64,000 nucleotides of DNA from Omphiscola glabra (GCA_964017045.1 OZ024795.1:30542366-30606365); one strand, 5' to 3'. Positions 35,454-51,430 are shown, numbered from the stretch's first letter. The notes: generated by a model from the letters alone, not told the origin. A program made the numbers and translations.

Positions 35454-37418
35454 GGGTCAGTCCATTGTCCCTCTGAACTACTTATAAATTATCTTTCAGG
35501 ATATGATATATCGTTTATTATTCGTTATAAATGCGTCATTTTCGGCATTGCAATCATGACGTATTTGAATTTGTGTCGTTTACTTTCACTAATAATTTTT
35601 TTAGTGACAAGGACGGGTAACTCTTCTCTGTTGTATAACTTGTAATTATGAAATTTAAGTTTTAACCTTTCGTCAGTTCCACTGTCTACATTAGCAAACG
35701 ATTATAAAGAATATGGGTCCCAGTGCTCGACTATTTGGAATATCCTTATCAGAAGTTCGTTTCTGTTTAAAAAACCACCATGTTTCTTCGAGGGTATTTT
35801 GTAGGTAAATAACTAGAACAATGGTAGTAAGAATAAGATAGCAATTCAATTGGCGGTTAAGTGGTTAAGTATAATCAGTATAATATAATATTAATAAATA
35901 AGTATTATAATTTTATAATAATAGTAATAGAAACTAATATTATTATAGTCTTAAAGTTAACTGTAAAGCTTACGAAGTCGATGAATGGCAATCCTTCTTC
36001 TTGTCTTAGCCCTTAGTCCCCTTAGTCTAGGTTTTCGGAATCTCACGAAATTTGTAGTAAGTAAACACAATATTATTTCAGAATTTTTTCCCTTCCCAGA
36101 GTACAGTCAATACACACTGACAGTCACACTGTAACACAGTTTACACTGTTCAAATTTAATTTAGAATACAGTTTTCTGATCCTGGAAATGTAAATTAAAA
36201 TACACTATTACTATAGACTATTACTATTATTATAATTATACAGTTAAAAAAATGGTAAATTCCAAGAATTAATGCCGCTATGTCTTACTCTTACATGGCC
36301 GCCATCTTGGTTGCTGCGACCCGTAAAATTAAGAATAAAACGTTAAATAATAATGAAAAATGTCCTAAATGTATCCCTAAACCTAACCTGAACCCTAAAT
36401 CTATCCCTAAACCTAACCTGAGCCCTAAATCTAAACCTCTAACTAGGTACTTTGACACAAAATTTAAATATGGTCCGATTGCCATGAATGATACATCATT
36501 TTAAAGGGTTAGCTATAAGCTTTATAACAACACCAATTTCATCTTTCTATCTTTTATATAACTTGAGTTATTAATTTTTTTGTCAAATTTTTATGCCCCT
36601 TATATAAGCTATATATTCGACCCAAAAAACTTGTGACCCACTTTTGAAATTTTTTCACTTTTTGACCCATAACTTTTTTATTTTCAAAGATAATGGAACC
36701 AAATTTTAAGTAGATATTCTCAATGCAATATACAACACAATGAACAACAAAACTTTCACATTATATAATAAATATTTATTTTAAAAATTGTTTTTGCAGA
36801 GAAATTGAAAAAATATCTGTAAAAAAATATTTTTTTGGTCAAATCAATTATTTTTTTTACACGAAAAACAAAAAAATTGCAGGTCTATTCCATTTTAAAG
36901 TAACAACAACATCAAATCAAATTTATATGTTAATTATAGTCATTTTATGTTCTGTAGGGAATTTGAAAATATCTGAAAAGAAAAATAATTAAAATGTTAA
37001 ATTAATTTTTTTTAAATCAAAGGTCCATACAATTAACTAATTACATGAAATAAATCAGTGCTACTACTTTATTGATGGGACTCTGAAAAGAAATATAGAT
37101 ATGTTATTAATAAATTATTCAAATATAACGTCCTGAAAAGAAATATAGAAATAGAAATGTTAATAAATTATTCAAATATAGACAAAATGGTTCATACTTA
37201 GTTTGTAAATAAATTACAGTTACAGACAATAAATGTTAAACCAATACTAATAATATTAACATTTGCCAGTATGAGATGAAGAATTTAAAATATTATGACT
37301 TGAAAAGACAAAAAAGGGGTAAAATAATTTTTTTAAATGTACCGATATTCGGTATTCCTTTATTCCAAAAGAAAAAGTCAGAGGCTTATACATTTAAAGT
37401 AATGATACCCAACACATA
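35454..37418. other. Intergenic, repeat R3 copy and otherwise nothing identified
   Basis: 36296-36440 is the reverse-complement copy of repeat R3 (GGCCGCCATCTTGGTTGC, then GTCCTAAATGTATCCCTAAA and CCTAACCTGAACCC). An open stretch across it is an artefact of its regular CCTAAACC units. The remaining sequence is A/T-rich without element ends or exons that I could support. Confidence 0.6.
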
Positions 37419-39063
37419 TTAAATCAATGCTGTTTTAATTATAACATTGGTTACATCTTGAGTCCCTGGAGTTGCCTGGTGCTCAAATACCTGTGGAAGG
37501 AAACAATCATTGTGTGTTACAATAGTTGTAGCATCAATACCTTTGGAAGGCAACAGATTCTTCTTCTTGTTAATTAGGCACTACAACTGGCTGCAACAAA
37601 AGATTTTGGCTTCTATTCCAATTAGTTTCAATTCCTTTCTAAAAAACAGAAAGCTTTTTATATAATCTTGACACATATACAGACCTGTTTTGGCGTACAA
37701 TGAATGATTTTGAGATGTATACATTATATATCCGGTATACTGTATGTTTATTTTTTACTATTAAGATAATGTATTGAATGATTTTGTGATGATGTTGTGC
37801 GATTTTAAGAGTTTGAGGGTAAACAGGTCTGCATTTATATATATTGCAACCTTGTAAGAAACATAGTTGCTATCCTCTTGTTGGAAGGCCTCATCAAGAG
37901 CAGAAACAGACGCTTTCATGCCCTCTGTCTTGTTTGGTATGCTACTATACAGATAGATAGCATAGCCATTTCTTTTCACAAATGCGGCTGCAGCCTGGAA
38001 AAAGTTTGCCAGATACAGGTTATAATCCTCATTGTCACTGACATTTCTAGAAATTACAAAGTCAAACTGAAAAGAAAAAAACAAAATAAAATTAACAAAA
38101 TGTGCAGACCATTTTTATTTATTAACTACTCTTTTATTATAACTATAACTGTCTATATAAATATAGTATAGTATAATTATAAGGAAAATGTTTATATTTC
38201 AATTTTATAATAATTTATTATTTATATTATATTTCAATTAGCCTATACTTATACTATATTTATAATAATTTATATGATTGTTTATTTTATTTTGTTAATT
38301 GAACGTAGAATAAATGACAAACCTACAAAAATACGTATTTTATTATTAACTAATTAATACTAGTAATATTACTAGTATAATTACTATTACTTAGTAGTAT
38401 TACTAAGACTAAGATTAAGTATTTATTAGTATTAGTAGCATTCGTATTAGTATTACCTTAGCCTTAGGCCTTAGTCTTATACTCTTAGTGAATTAACTGA
38501 ATTGAAGTCTGAAGGACTAATTTTATTTAATTAATTTTAATTCACAAATGACAGTAAATTAAATGTTTATGAATAAATATTTCAAATTCTGCTTTGATTT
38601 GATACAATTAACTGTTTAAAGTATTGAATAATAATAACAAATACCGGTATTTCCGAAATATTCATTATTTAATGTCCGCCACTATCGATAACTGCGCCGC
38701 CATCCCGAGGCGGGAAAATGGGCGAAAAGAGAATTAGGAGTTTTGGTCACCAATTTAGGGAGTTTTTTGCGGTTACTTGAGCGCAGTCTCGTTAATTATA
38801 ATAAGCTATAAAAATCAATTAATACTTTAGAATATTGTCCATTATGCTCTTTTAGTCGTCGCGTTTCTACAAAAAAAGTATTTAAGCTTTTATTCACTTA
38901 CCGGTGGTTTTTTGACAACAGCGTAGTGTAGCAGTATCAAACCGTAATGTAACTTATAGTGTCGTGTGCAGAAACCAATCAACACAACAATGGTGACGTA
39001 AAACACAGCTTTTTTATGCAAATTTTGATGCTCGAGGCTATTTACCGATGTCAACGAAAGCAT
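37419..39063 (-). CDS. Unrecognised small membrane protein (3 coding exons, 149 aa)
   Basis: Coding exons are 38902-39063, 37851-38066 and 37419-37490, each starting and ending in phase 0 (54 + 72 + 23 residues, TAA stop). The first donor (CCACCG then GTAAGT) is strong; the second (AAG then GTTGCA) is weak. Residues 18-31 (KAVFYVTIVVLIGF) and 40-50 (YGLILLHYAVV) are hydrophobic, suggesting one or two N-terminal membrane segments. The remainder is soluble and polar, with FDFVISRNVSDNEDY, then FVKRNGYAIYLYSS and KASVSALDEAFQQE. I do not recognise the family. An alternative 3' exon after an acceptor near 37602 would give a shorter tail. The upstream neighbour is a divergent mitochondrial-factor gene across a GC-rich segment. 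Confidence 0.55.
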
Positions 39064-39130
39064 TCTTCAAAAAGAAGGTCAAAGGCTTATGCCTCATTTT
39101 GAGACATGCGCAGAACCATGCGCGGGCATG
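39064..39130. promoter_or_regulatory. Candidate bidirectional promoter with NRF1-like half-sites
   Basis: TGCGCA (39107-39112) and TGCGCG (39119-39124) lie in CATGCGCAGAACCATGCGCG, immediately upstream of the minus-strand start at 39063. This resembles a spaced NRF1 site in otherwise AT-rich DNA. The divergent gene at 40685 needs a first exon somewhere downstream, but its position was not found, so bidirectionality is inference. Confidence 0.4.
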
Positions 39131-40684
39131 TATTATTATCCCTACTCTAACATAATATATCCCTAAACCTAACCTGAACCCTAAACAATCACGATGGGCA
39201 CTAAATAGCCAATATGGGCACTAATAGTGTGAAATAGCCAAAAAAACAACTAGTAACAGAAATTTTTATTAAGCATTTAAAGCTCAGTTCAGTATCTCTA
39301 ATTAGTATCACACAAGTTCTTAATTAAGCCTAAGTCTGAGTGCTTTTTGTCAGGACCACATTTATTACATTTACATAGAAGCAAAGTGATCTATTTTACC
39401 ATGATTTTTTGAAAATAAGGCTGTTAAGTGTACATTTTTGGAAATGAAAACATCACTATTACTAGATTTTGTAGTATTATTTTTTATAATTAACGACATA
39501 GTCATAGTTGATACTGATACCAATACCTATTAATGCCATGATTGAAATAGTAACTCAAACTCTGAGATAATTTAAAAAAAGAAGCCCTAGCAATCAAAAG
39601 CCACTCTTGTATAGTTCAATTCAGTATATATTTAAATTTGTTACTGAATTAATTTTATCCTGGTATAAGAGTTACTATTATCCTTACCCGGGATAAGCTA
39701 AACCCCGGAAATGAGAAACCCCAGCGGCAATTGGCAATGACTTAATTGAGTCAATAGCAATTAGCAATCAAATAATAATATATAACACTGGGAATTTTAA
39801 TATAATAATTAATATAATAATAATTTGAACATAAAGGCTAGTACGTACAGTATAGTTATATAAATATAAGCTCATAGTGAGTGATTTTAGTATAATTATA
39901 GTATATTTTAATTAGGCCTAGGCGTTAATTAAATTTATAAATTATTATTAAGACATTTTTCTGAAATTCAATGCTTCAGACTTGTTAATTTAACTCCGGT
40001 ACACAGTTGATTTGTTTATTACCTCCAATGTGCCATATTTTTTTATATCTGACTGAGTGAAAAGCAATTTGGTAATAATTATATATATTTTGGTCAAAAT
40101 TCCTCAAACATAGGAAGCTTTATCTTTCTAGAATATTTCAGCAACTAAGCATACTGGGTAATGGAGGTGCAAGCATCATATATCAAATTGGAAATAGCCT
40201 AGACAAAAAAAAACATACTGTACATAATAAGAGCAATGTAAGGAAACCATTCTTGTTGAAAAGAATGAAGTAATTTTTTTTTTAATCAAGAGTGGAATTA
40301 ATCAATTTAAATCTAAATGGTGAACATAATAAAAAATGTAAATACATTTTTAAGACAGTCATGAGTAAAAAAAAAAAGGATGGGAAACACTGCTCTAGAG
40401 GTATCACTAATAGTACTTAAATTTTAATAAAACATCTATACAATAATTACTCTCAGTCAGGCATGAAAACCAAGATACCAGGGTACTAAGTACTATTTAA
40501 TTTGTATTACTGAGCCACTTAAATCTCTTAATCATTTAAATGTATATAAATATCTGTAGTAATATGCATGTGTTTTTTTACAGTTACAGTACCTTTTATT
40601 TTACATGTTCCGGTACATTTATTAACCAGTTTTTGTTAATTTTTAAATATTTTTATTACAAGTACTTTATAATTTTATTTTCAG
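39131..40684. other. Presumed first intron or 5' region of the UQCC4-like gene
   Basis: It contains a short R3 relative (39145-39195) and otherwise A/T-rich DNA. A possible first exon is ATG at 40463 followed by a donor-like GTACTA after 40481, which has the right phase, but that splice site is weak. No stronger start exon was seen. Confidence 0.35.
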
Positions 40685-41075
40685 ATATTTTACACCAAGT
40701 TATGCAATCCACACCACAACTATTTGTTTGAAGCAAACAAAGAAAATTGAAATAAGTTCAGAGCCTTACAAATTTACAGTCAGTGCTGCCAACATCCCTA
40801 CTCTACCCAAGTCTGGGCCCATAAATAAATACCAGCCAAAAATTGTCGCAGTTAGTTTGGCCATATTCTTGATATATTTTCTTTTGCTTAGAGAAGAAAA
40901 TGATTTAGACGAGCAGTTGAATACATCTTTATTTGATCGTGTTCCACAATTGGAAGAGCCTCACCTGCGTCAAGCTATACCTAAAATGAGAGAAAGTGGA
41001 ATTGAAACAACAGAAGCAGAGATAAGATTAAGAGAACTTGTCGCTAAAAGGCAAGAAAAAGAAAAGAATCATTAA
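40685..41075 (+). CDS. UQCC4: CCSMST1/UQCC4-like mitochondrial assembly factor, last exon (partial)
   Basis: The exon follows TTTTATTTTCAG (acceptor 40683-40684) and is open to TAA at 41073-41075, about 129 residues. It begins with a basic, hydroxylated stretch suggesting a mitochondrial presequence, then KKIEISSEPYKFTVSAANIP, a single membrane helix (KIVAVSLAIFLIYFLLL), LREENDLDEQL and a charged C-terminal helix ending in EKEKNH. The order IE(I/F)SS motif, TM helix, LREE and an acidic tail matches remembered vertebrate CCSMST1 (C16orf91), now linked to complex III assembly in the inner mitochondrial membrane. No alignment was run. The exon's 5' phase requires two bases from an unseen first exon carrying the ATG. 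Confidence 0.6.
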
Positions 41076-41488
41076 TAATATAATAGTTTTTACCTTCTTT
41101 GTCCTCAAATTGAATCATTTGTGTGGTGTAACTGCAGTGATTCCAGTGCACTGTAATTAGCAACAGCTTAATTTACTAAAAATTCTTAAGTGATAATACT
41201 GTATTATAATTTAAATAATTTAAATAATCTAAGGGTTGTTCACATATGAATAAATTGAATATGTCAATATGTCACCCTCAAAAAAATTCCCCCCCCCCCC
41301 CCAAATCCACTCGTCCACATGATGAACAACCCCCATACTGTTGCTTCTACTATGTCTAGCATTTTGGGGACTACTAAAAAAACAGTATAGTGCCTTTGTA
41401 AAATGGAACTATTCTTAATTGTAGTTTTGCATGGATTTTGTGTCATGAAAAATTTCAAATTAGATTTTGCAATTTCTTCATGGGTTAA

Positions 41489-42465
41489 GGGGCTATCCAT
41501 AAATGACTTCACGCAAATTTTGCCGATATTTGTACCCCACCCTCCCCCAATTGTCACAAAAAGTTAGACCCCCCCCCCTCAAATATAACTTAACAAATCT
41601 CTACCCCCGCCCTATAAAAATTCCCTGTCCACTATTGTCCTTTGCAAACCCTTAAAAAATTCACCTCCCATGGATATCAAATTACTGCACCTGTGTCGGA
41701 AGCATTTCACTAGAACAGTGGTTCTTAACCAGGGGTAAAATTACCTCCCCAGCCCTGAGATGATGAAGACCAGAAAATTGTATTTGCTGCCATTGCTTGT
41801 TTTTACTACTGCATTAAAAAAAAAAAATCAGTTTTATGCATCTTGATTATAAGCAGTAAATGTTTTTCTGTTGAATTTTTTTTTTTTTTGCGCATTGTTT
41901 GTATTTATAATTTTTTATACGGTTTGGGGGGGGGGGGGGTGAGGGTGTTTAAAACAGAGTGGGCCTGCAGTGCTGAAAAAAAGGTTAAGAATCCCTGCCC
42001 TAGAGCATTTACTAAGATCATCCCCCCCCCCCTTCCCCGTCAACCATTTTTTTTTCGTTCCATCCATTTGTTATCGTTCCATCCCACTTCCAGTGGTCGC
42101 CGTGGTAGTCCGAATTCTATGACTCCCCTGTCCACATTTAGCCATAAATTCTAACGACTGTCATTGTAACTACATCCCGATTCTCCTCCCCGCTGGCGTC
42201 CTGTAACTTGATCAGAGGCCATTTTTCTGACTCCTATACCTGTACTGATTCTCTCAGTGATCGTAGTTTTAAAGTAAAATAATTATAACTGTTGTATAAA
42301 AGAATAATGTTAAAAATGTCTGTAACTTAGAGTTTTTAAGTGCAATTCTTTACTATATTATTCCGCTTTTCATGTGACATCACATTGCTTAAGCCACCCC
42401 CCTCCCCCCACATCATCACAAAAATCTGACCCCCCTCTAATTGTGACCTCATTTATGGATAGCCC
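41489..42465. mobile_element. TTAA-flanked non-autonomous element, 977 bp
   Basis: Left end GGGGCTATCCATAAATGA (41489) and right end TCATTTATGGATAGCCC (42465) are inverted repeats. TTAA occurs exactly on each side (41485-41488 and 42466-42469). The interior has C tracts at both ends and no coding capacity. A second element (41716-41997) is nested in it. Confidence 0.75.
41716..41997. mobile_element. hAT-type MITE nested in the TTAA element
   Basis: Ends CAGTGGTTCTTAACC and (reverse) GGTTAAGAATCCCTG are hAT-style inverted repeats. The flanking octamers CACTAGAA and CCCTAGAG match at six of eight positions, consistent with an aged 8-bp target duplication. The interior has an A tract, a T tract and a G tract. 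Confidence 0.7.
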
Positions 42466-43741
42466 TTAAGGTACATTTTTTCTACTTTTAAGTGTTAAAT
42501 TAAAATTAAAGACAAGAATTGCTTATTTAACAAATTATTTTGTAAAATGTTGAAACAGACACATTAAATAAATTATTATTCTAACTCTAACCCTACACTG
42601 TTAGGTTGTATTTCTGTACTGCATATTAACAGTTCAGTAATTATTCTTTATTATTGACATGTATATTTGTATTGATAATTAAATTACCCACCCTTACTTT
42701 GTATTTGTATTGATCAATTGATGTGACCACTGTTAATAAATGAATGAATGGGATTACCGGTACGGTACTGTAACTGTAAATCATTAGAAGAATTTTATTA
42801 ATTTAATGGTATGTGGGTCACCCATATTCATTATAGTACATACGCAAAAAAGTTGAATCCCCCACCCTTTGTTTCACATTTAACCTACTTTTTAAGAAAC
42901 CTTCACTTTGTCTGCATGCGGCTTATGCCATTTAAATTTACGCCACCAATGTTGTTAAGACTTTTATTAAGAGTGCTCTTTACCTGTATGGTACTGAACT
43001 GTTGACAACATTTTGGGAGTTGGGACAGTAATGTTTAAAAGATCATTTTTATATTTTAATTATTGTAATTAATATGTACTGGCAATAGGGTAACTCAATA
43101 ACTTACCTAATCAAAATCCACCTAAAAATATCTAATAATAATTGGTTTTGAGTACCCTGTCTGTGTGTAAGTAATTAATAAATAATTTCAAATATCTGGT
43201 AGTGTTTCACACTTTCCCTGTAACATTTTAATTAGTATTATTATAAATATTTACAATGGTTTGCTTCCCCTGCCCTAAGGGATCATGCTCATCAAAGAAA
43301 ATATTATAGTTTAAGTCTTTAGACTTAAAAATTAGACAGAACAGTTGATTTTCAAAATAAGGTAATGAGTAACACAATTCAGCACACCAATATTTGCATC
43401 AAATTAACTGCTAGTACCGGAAGCATCTAATTTAAGTAAGGGTATGAAATTTAATATTAGTATTATTAGCCAATATCATGAATCATACTGATTTAGAAGT
43501 AGGCCTATAAGTTAAAATCTAGTGACTCTGCTTATTGAAGTTTATTCACTCATTAAAAAATAATTATGCAACAATTATCATGAGATTCTGACCATCCATA
43601 AATATTCTATTTAAAACTATGCATAATGGCATAATTAGGGGGGGGGGGGATGAACTTTTTGCAACGGGGCATCAAAAAGTTGACTTTTTGCGTGCCTGCT
43701 ACTAGTACTATATGAACTATATCATGGATTGGATGAATAAA
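42466..43741. other. Intergenic, no gene seen
   Basis: A/T-rich sequence with a TACCGGTA word at 42755 and a G tract at 43640, near a G-tract/CAAAAAGTTGAC motif that may be a scrap of the TTGTTGAC element family. No exon or element end could be supported. Confidence 0.5.
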
Positions 43742-44331
43742 GTAGTGGCTGGTGTCTCGAGATACGAATTTAATTCGTTCCGTAACCTTGATCGTATCTC
43801 AAAGCAATTTTCCCGATTGAAATTAATTGAAATGCCATTAATCCGTTCCAGTCCCCAAAATTAAAATGCCACCCCAGTTGATTTTGATTTTTAAAGCACA
43901 GTATATATCATTGAAGTACTACGCCCGTACTGCCTCGCCAAGTCACTCGCACACCTTGCTCATTTTTTTCTGTGATTTCACGCTTTAACTTTAATTCAAT
44001 ATTGAATAGACATCTTCTGAGCACTGACCTTTCCACTGACTTTCTTCGGACCCATGGTTATAAAAAGAAATGTGATAAAGTAAACAGTAAATGCACAATA
44101 AATGAGCATAACTTATCAAAGATTCTTGACAGCGTGGCAAACAAGCACATTGACTGAGGCGCGGGAAAATGTGAGACATACCAGGCACGACGGCTGTGTC
44201 GTGTGCAGCAGGCCGACCCATTTCCTCGTATCTCAAAGCAAAACATCGCTCGCTTGATGGCTCGTATCTCAAAAATCTCGTATGTTTGTTAGTAATGTTA
44301 GTTAGGGCACTCCTATGTCGAGGTACCACTG
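43742..44331. mobile_element. Non-autonomous element with CGAGATACG repeats
   Basis: The left end AGTGGCTGGTGTCTCGAGAT and right end (reverse) CAGTGGTACCTCGACATA are loosely inverted. CGTATCTCAAA and CGAGATACGAA words recur inside. The design matches a repeat type common in invertebrate genomes, but I cannot name its superfamily. The exact left boundary is uncertain. Confidence 0.5.
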
Positions 44332-45073
44332 CACAAACAATAAAATTTTGGGTAAAAATTATAAATAACACGTAAGTGGGTCACCAAGCATCATCTCTCG
44401 CAACTGCACATAGAATTAGAATTTGGGGTACCCGTTACTCAAGAGGGTTGCCGTACCGTTTGTACCACGTCAGCGAGATGTCACATTAAATTGTGTTCTA
44501 ATACTAGTGTTAATATTTCGTGACGTTCCTGTGACTGAGGAAACCGCAGCAACCCAAGATAAAGCAATGCCGAGGAAAAGCGATGCATGGGGCGAAGCCG
44601 ATAAATGGCATCCAGGTTGACGCATACTCTGGGAACCCCCTTGGCTAACCAACAGTGGTGAAAACTTGGGACACCTTTATTTTTTCAAAGTGGGGATAGT
44701 TGTTTAAATCTTTACACGTAAGATAAGGATATTGTCACTAGTTAATAGTACCGGTACAGTAGTTTTAAGCAAAGAATCTCCACGAAATTATATTTAATAT
44801 CACTGAATAAGAATATCACCCTTATCAAATGAATTGATGTAATTTGTAATCTCAATGAATATACCGTAACATTCTACCTGGTACAGCTACACTGGCTACA
44901 CCATAATGTTTTGAAATTTAGTTTACAAATAATATATAATTTACATTGAATTATATTATATACCGGTACGGTATCTAAATCCCAATTCAACTTCAACGCA
45001 GTTTGCTTGTAATTGTAACACAAATTGAATTTCATGGGTAAGTATTACTGGATTACTAGAAACAGATTAATTA

Positions 45074-46408
45074 GGGGAGGTCCATTATGTCAACAAAATA
45101 GGAGGGGGTGTGTATGGAAATGTTTGACATTTGTTGACGTCAACAATCATATTTCTTAATTTTAATCTTAAAAATTTACTGGGATTACATTATTTTGAAA
45201 TTTTAACTAACGAGTGTAAATAGACATATAATTGAATAATTGTCATAATTTAGGCTTTTTTTCAAACAATATGTAAAATAATATTAATAAATAATTAATA
45301 AATATTATAAAATGTATTTAAATGAATGTATGTGCACTGCAGAAGGCTGGTCACAAAGTTTTGTTAGGACAGTGTTAGTGCTAGGTAAGTCAAAATTGGC
45401 ATCTCTTCACCTGTATACTATGTTTGTCTCAAATGACTAGGGTGGTTGGTATGTTTGCGATCATATTGCAATTGCAGTGAGATGAAATTGAAACAAGGTT
45501 CAAGTGCAGTCAAGATAAACGAAAATGATATTGAGAGTAGGAATACAATATTTTGAGAATTAGGGGAAAGTAAAGTGAGTAACAATTTAATTATATCACT
45601 GCTTGAATGGATTTGCAAAATCTTTTACATCTTTTTTGCGTCACAAGTCATGTTGAAATAGCATGTTCAATATCACCGACAATGCACTCTTGAGCATAAG
45701 AAATTACCACCTGTTCCTCAACAAAAAAAGGATCAATGCGAGTAGCTGCCAGGAGACAAAGAGAGCTTATGGCAATTATTGCTCACACTGCTTATTAAGT
45801 GCTGAATGGTTAGATGAGGATGATGTTGGCTTGTTTGGTATATCAGTTCCGCAAGATGAGAATGACAAATCAGCTACTATTACTATTAGTATGTCTACTA
45901 TAGACTATGTCCATCAGGGGCGTCATTTCAGTATTTTTTCAGGGGAGAGGGGCAAAACCAAAACTTGGTCAGCATATGAAGTTATTACTTGAGGCGCCAC
46001 AGTACATAGCAATTTAAATAAAACCTGAAAATTCAGAGGGGGGGGGGGGGAGGTCACCCCCCTGCCCTACCCAAATGATGTCCATCGTTATGATAGAGCA
46101 ACACCTGGCTACTCCATGTGAAGATGATAGCAGCTAGAAACTATAAAATAAATGTCAGCTATACTGACAATAATATTTACACTTCCACAAACAATATTTT
46201 AATTTTAACATTTTAATTGATTCTGCATTATAAAATTTAAGCTAAAAGAATTTTTCCCTTCAATTTTGTGTTAAAATACATGAGCACAAAGTAAAATGTA
46301 TTTATAAATTTATTTATATTATAAATCATTGGGGGGTGGGGGTGGTGTGTGTGTGTTGTTCCAAAAAAAAATTTCTTTAAAATTGTTGCTGTAATTAACA
46401 GACAACCC
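45074..46408. mobile_element. Diverged element of the TTGTTGAC family, about 1.3 kb
   Basis: Left GGTCCATTATGTCAACAAAA and right TTGTTGCTGTAATTAACAGA are degenerate versions of the inverted ends at 33309-33669, with G tracts near 46040 and 46330. An open stretch at 45663-45992 inside it matches nothing I know and overlaps the G-rich part. Too diverged to call intact. Confidence 0.5.
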
Positions 46409-46784
46409 ATTAAGATTAAAAATTACAATAAGTACCCTGTATTAATTTTGGATCATCGGTACGACAGATGACTTTACACCAGTAGTTTAAGAGCTACTGT
46501 ATTACATTATTATGAATGCATGAAGAATTGAGTGAATGTATATAAAAAATTTAATTGAGAAGTATGAATACTGGGAAAAGCCACATTTTTTAACAAGGAG
46601 CAATTGCTAATATTGCTATCATCAGCAAATGAATTCTGACTTGTGCTACATTCCACTAGCACCTTAACTTCACAATTAAAGAACAGAGTTAAGACTGGAG
46701 AACTCTTCTTAAGATTCCATTCCATGCTATGCTACAAGTACAACTACATAAATATAACTCAGAAAAAAAGAGGTAGGACTAAAA

Positions 46785-47447
46785 CATTTATTTATTAAAA
46801 CACCTTGCCTAAGCCTCTTTAAAATTTACAGGTACCATATTTTAATTTTTTTTAAAATTAAATAAACAAAAGACTGTCACACTTTACCATGACTTATTTT
46901 TTAAAAATCCAAAACAACAATGGAAATATAAGACTTTAATGACAACCCCCACCCCTCTCTTTCTAAATTCAATAATTCAACAAAACTAACATCAATACAA
47001 TGTTCAGTATATCTAGCCACAGTGATGAAAACATGATGAAATAATTAAGAGTCACAATACAAATGAAAACAAAAAAAGATACAGTTGAACATTACAGAGA
47101 TTTATGGGTCACAATATATTATGAATAAGACAGTTGATGCTGCTGCTTTCTGTTCAGGTCAATGTCTAAGGAATATAGTACCCCCGCACCACCATAATGC
47201 TACTTCCAATATTGGTTAGCTTGGGAAGAAAAACAAAGCCAATTCACATTTTGATTTCAAATTTATATGCTCCCATGAAAACAGCAAACCAAATTGAAAT
47301 GGTTGCATAAAATTAAAATAAGAGAAAATTTAAATGTTACTTCTCAGTGGACGGGAAATAAAATGTTCCAAATCTGTCTAGTTGGTGTCATTTTTATCAA
47401 TCAATATATATATATTTAAAGTGAAAGAAAAAGAAAAAAAATATATA
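46785..47447 (-). other. H3.3 3' untranslated region
   Basis: Downstream of the H3.3 stop on the minus strand the sequence has no gene. AATAAATAAA, a polyadenylation signal, falls at about 46788-46797, implying a 3' UTR of about 650 nt. That is consistent with a polyadenylated replacement histone rather than a stem-loop histone. Confidence 0.55.
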
Positions 47448-50478
<3,031 letters not shown>

Positions 50479-51365
50479 TCAACATTTTACAATAACTAAC
50501 AAACAGGCCATTAACCTATTTTGTTGCTGGATAATCAGAATATGATGTAGTGTGCTAATGAGCTAATCAAGTTGACTTTGCTTGGCACAATAGGTGAGTG
50601 GTGTTAGGACCAATTGATGACTCTTGCGGTTTCAAATAACAAAGGAAATGCAAAATAAATTTAAGTTCAAGGTCTAACCCTAATGCTAATAGAATTAAAA
50701 CTATCAAAATTCATAAAACAACTAAACTAAAACTGCATGAACTATGTTTACTGTTGCTGTAACATTTGCTCACTTGGAGTAATAAACAAAACAAAATTAT
50801 AGAATTTGGCCAGCGTTTACAATGATTTCACAGACGCCAAATAAGATAATATATCATGAAATCCGAAATGTCATTTCTTGCCAAGAGATTAATAATAAAA
50901 AAACTTTACTCAGTGTACTTAACATACACTTATCAAAATATATTAACAAGAGACATATAGAGGTAAAGGAATGGTTTAAAAACCACCAAGATCAACTTTC
51001 TATATCAAGTGGTTCAAAGTAATGAATTTTGTTACTAGGGACCTCAAAACCACTTTTTCACTATGGGGATTTCCTCCACATTTCGTGACTCTCAATTTGC
51101 TTTTTTTAAAAAAGGCCTATGCCTATACTATAAATTTATTATAAAAGGAGACAAAAATATAATAATTACAGTAACACAGTTAAGGGTACTCCCTAATAAA
51201 ACCACAAAACATAAGTTAGTGTTTGTTAATATTCCGCAAAAATAAAAAAAATTATCTTTATTATTTTCCTATTAAAAAATATATAAAATATGCTGACTCG
51301 TCACTTATTTAAATATTTTTTATTTAAATTTCCCTAAAATCATAATAATATTCTTTAGATATTAA

Positions 51366-51430
51366 TTACAAATTTTAAACAATTCCACAGAAAATTTCAA
51401 ATTTTCTGTGGAATTGTTTAAAATTTGTAA
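51366..51430. repeat. Perfect 31-bp inverted repeat with a 3-nt loop
   Basis: The arms at 51366-51396 and 51400-51430 are exact reverse complements (TTACAAATTTTAAACAATTC... and its mirror) around TCA. It lies in the leader intron of H3.3. The flanks show no target duplication I could define. It could be a fold-back element remnant or a structured RNA. Confidence 0.85.

Noticed and set aside
36280..36504. Open frame of regular [12 protein letters not shown] repeats
   Set aside because: It is the translated reverse copy of dispersed repeat R3; the opposite strand is open as well for the same reason.
43972..44371. Open frames on both strands
   Set aside because: Both lie within the repeat element at 43742-44331; no recognisable domain.
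45663..45992. 109-codon open frame
   Set aside because: Lies inside a diverged G-tract element, matches no known family and has no splice support.
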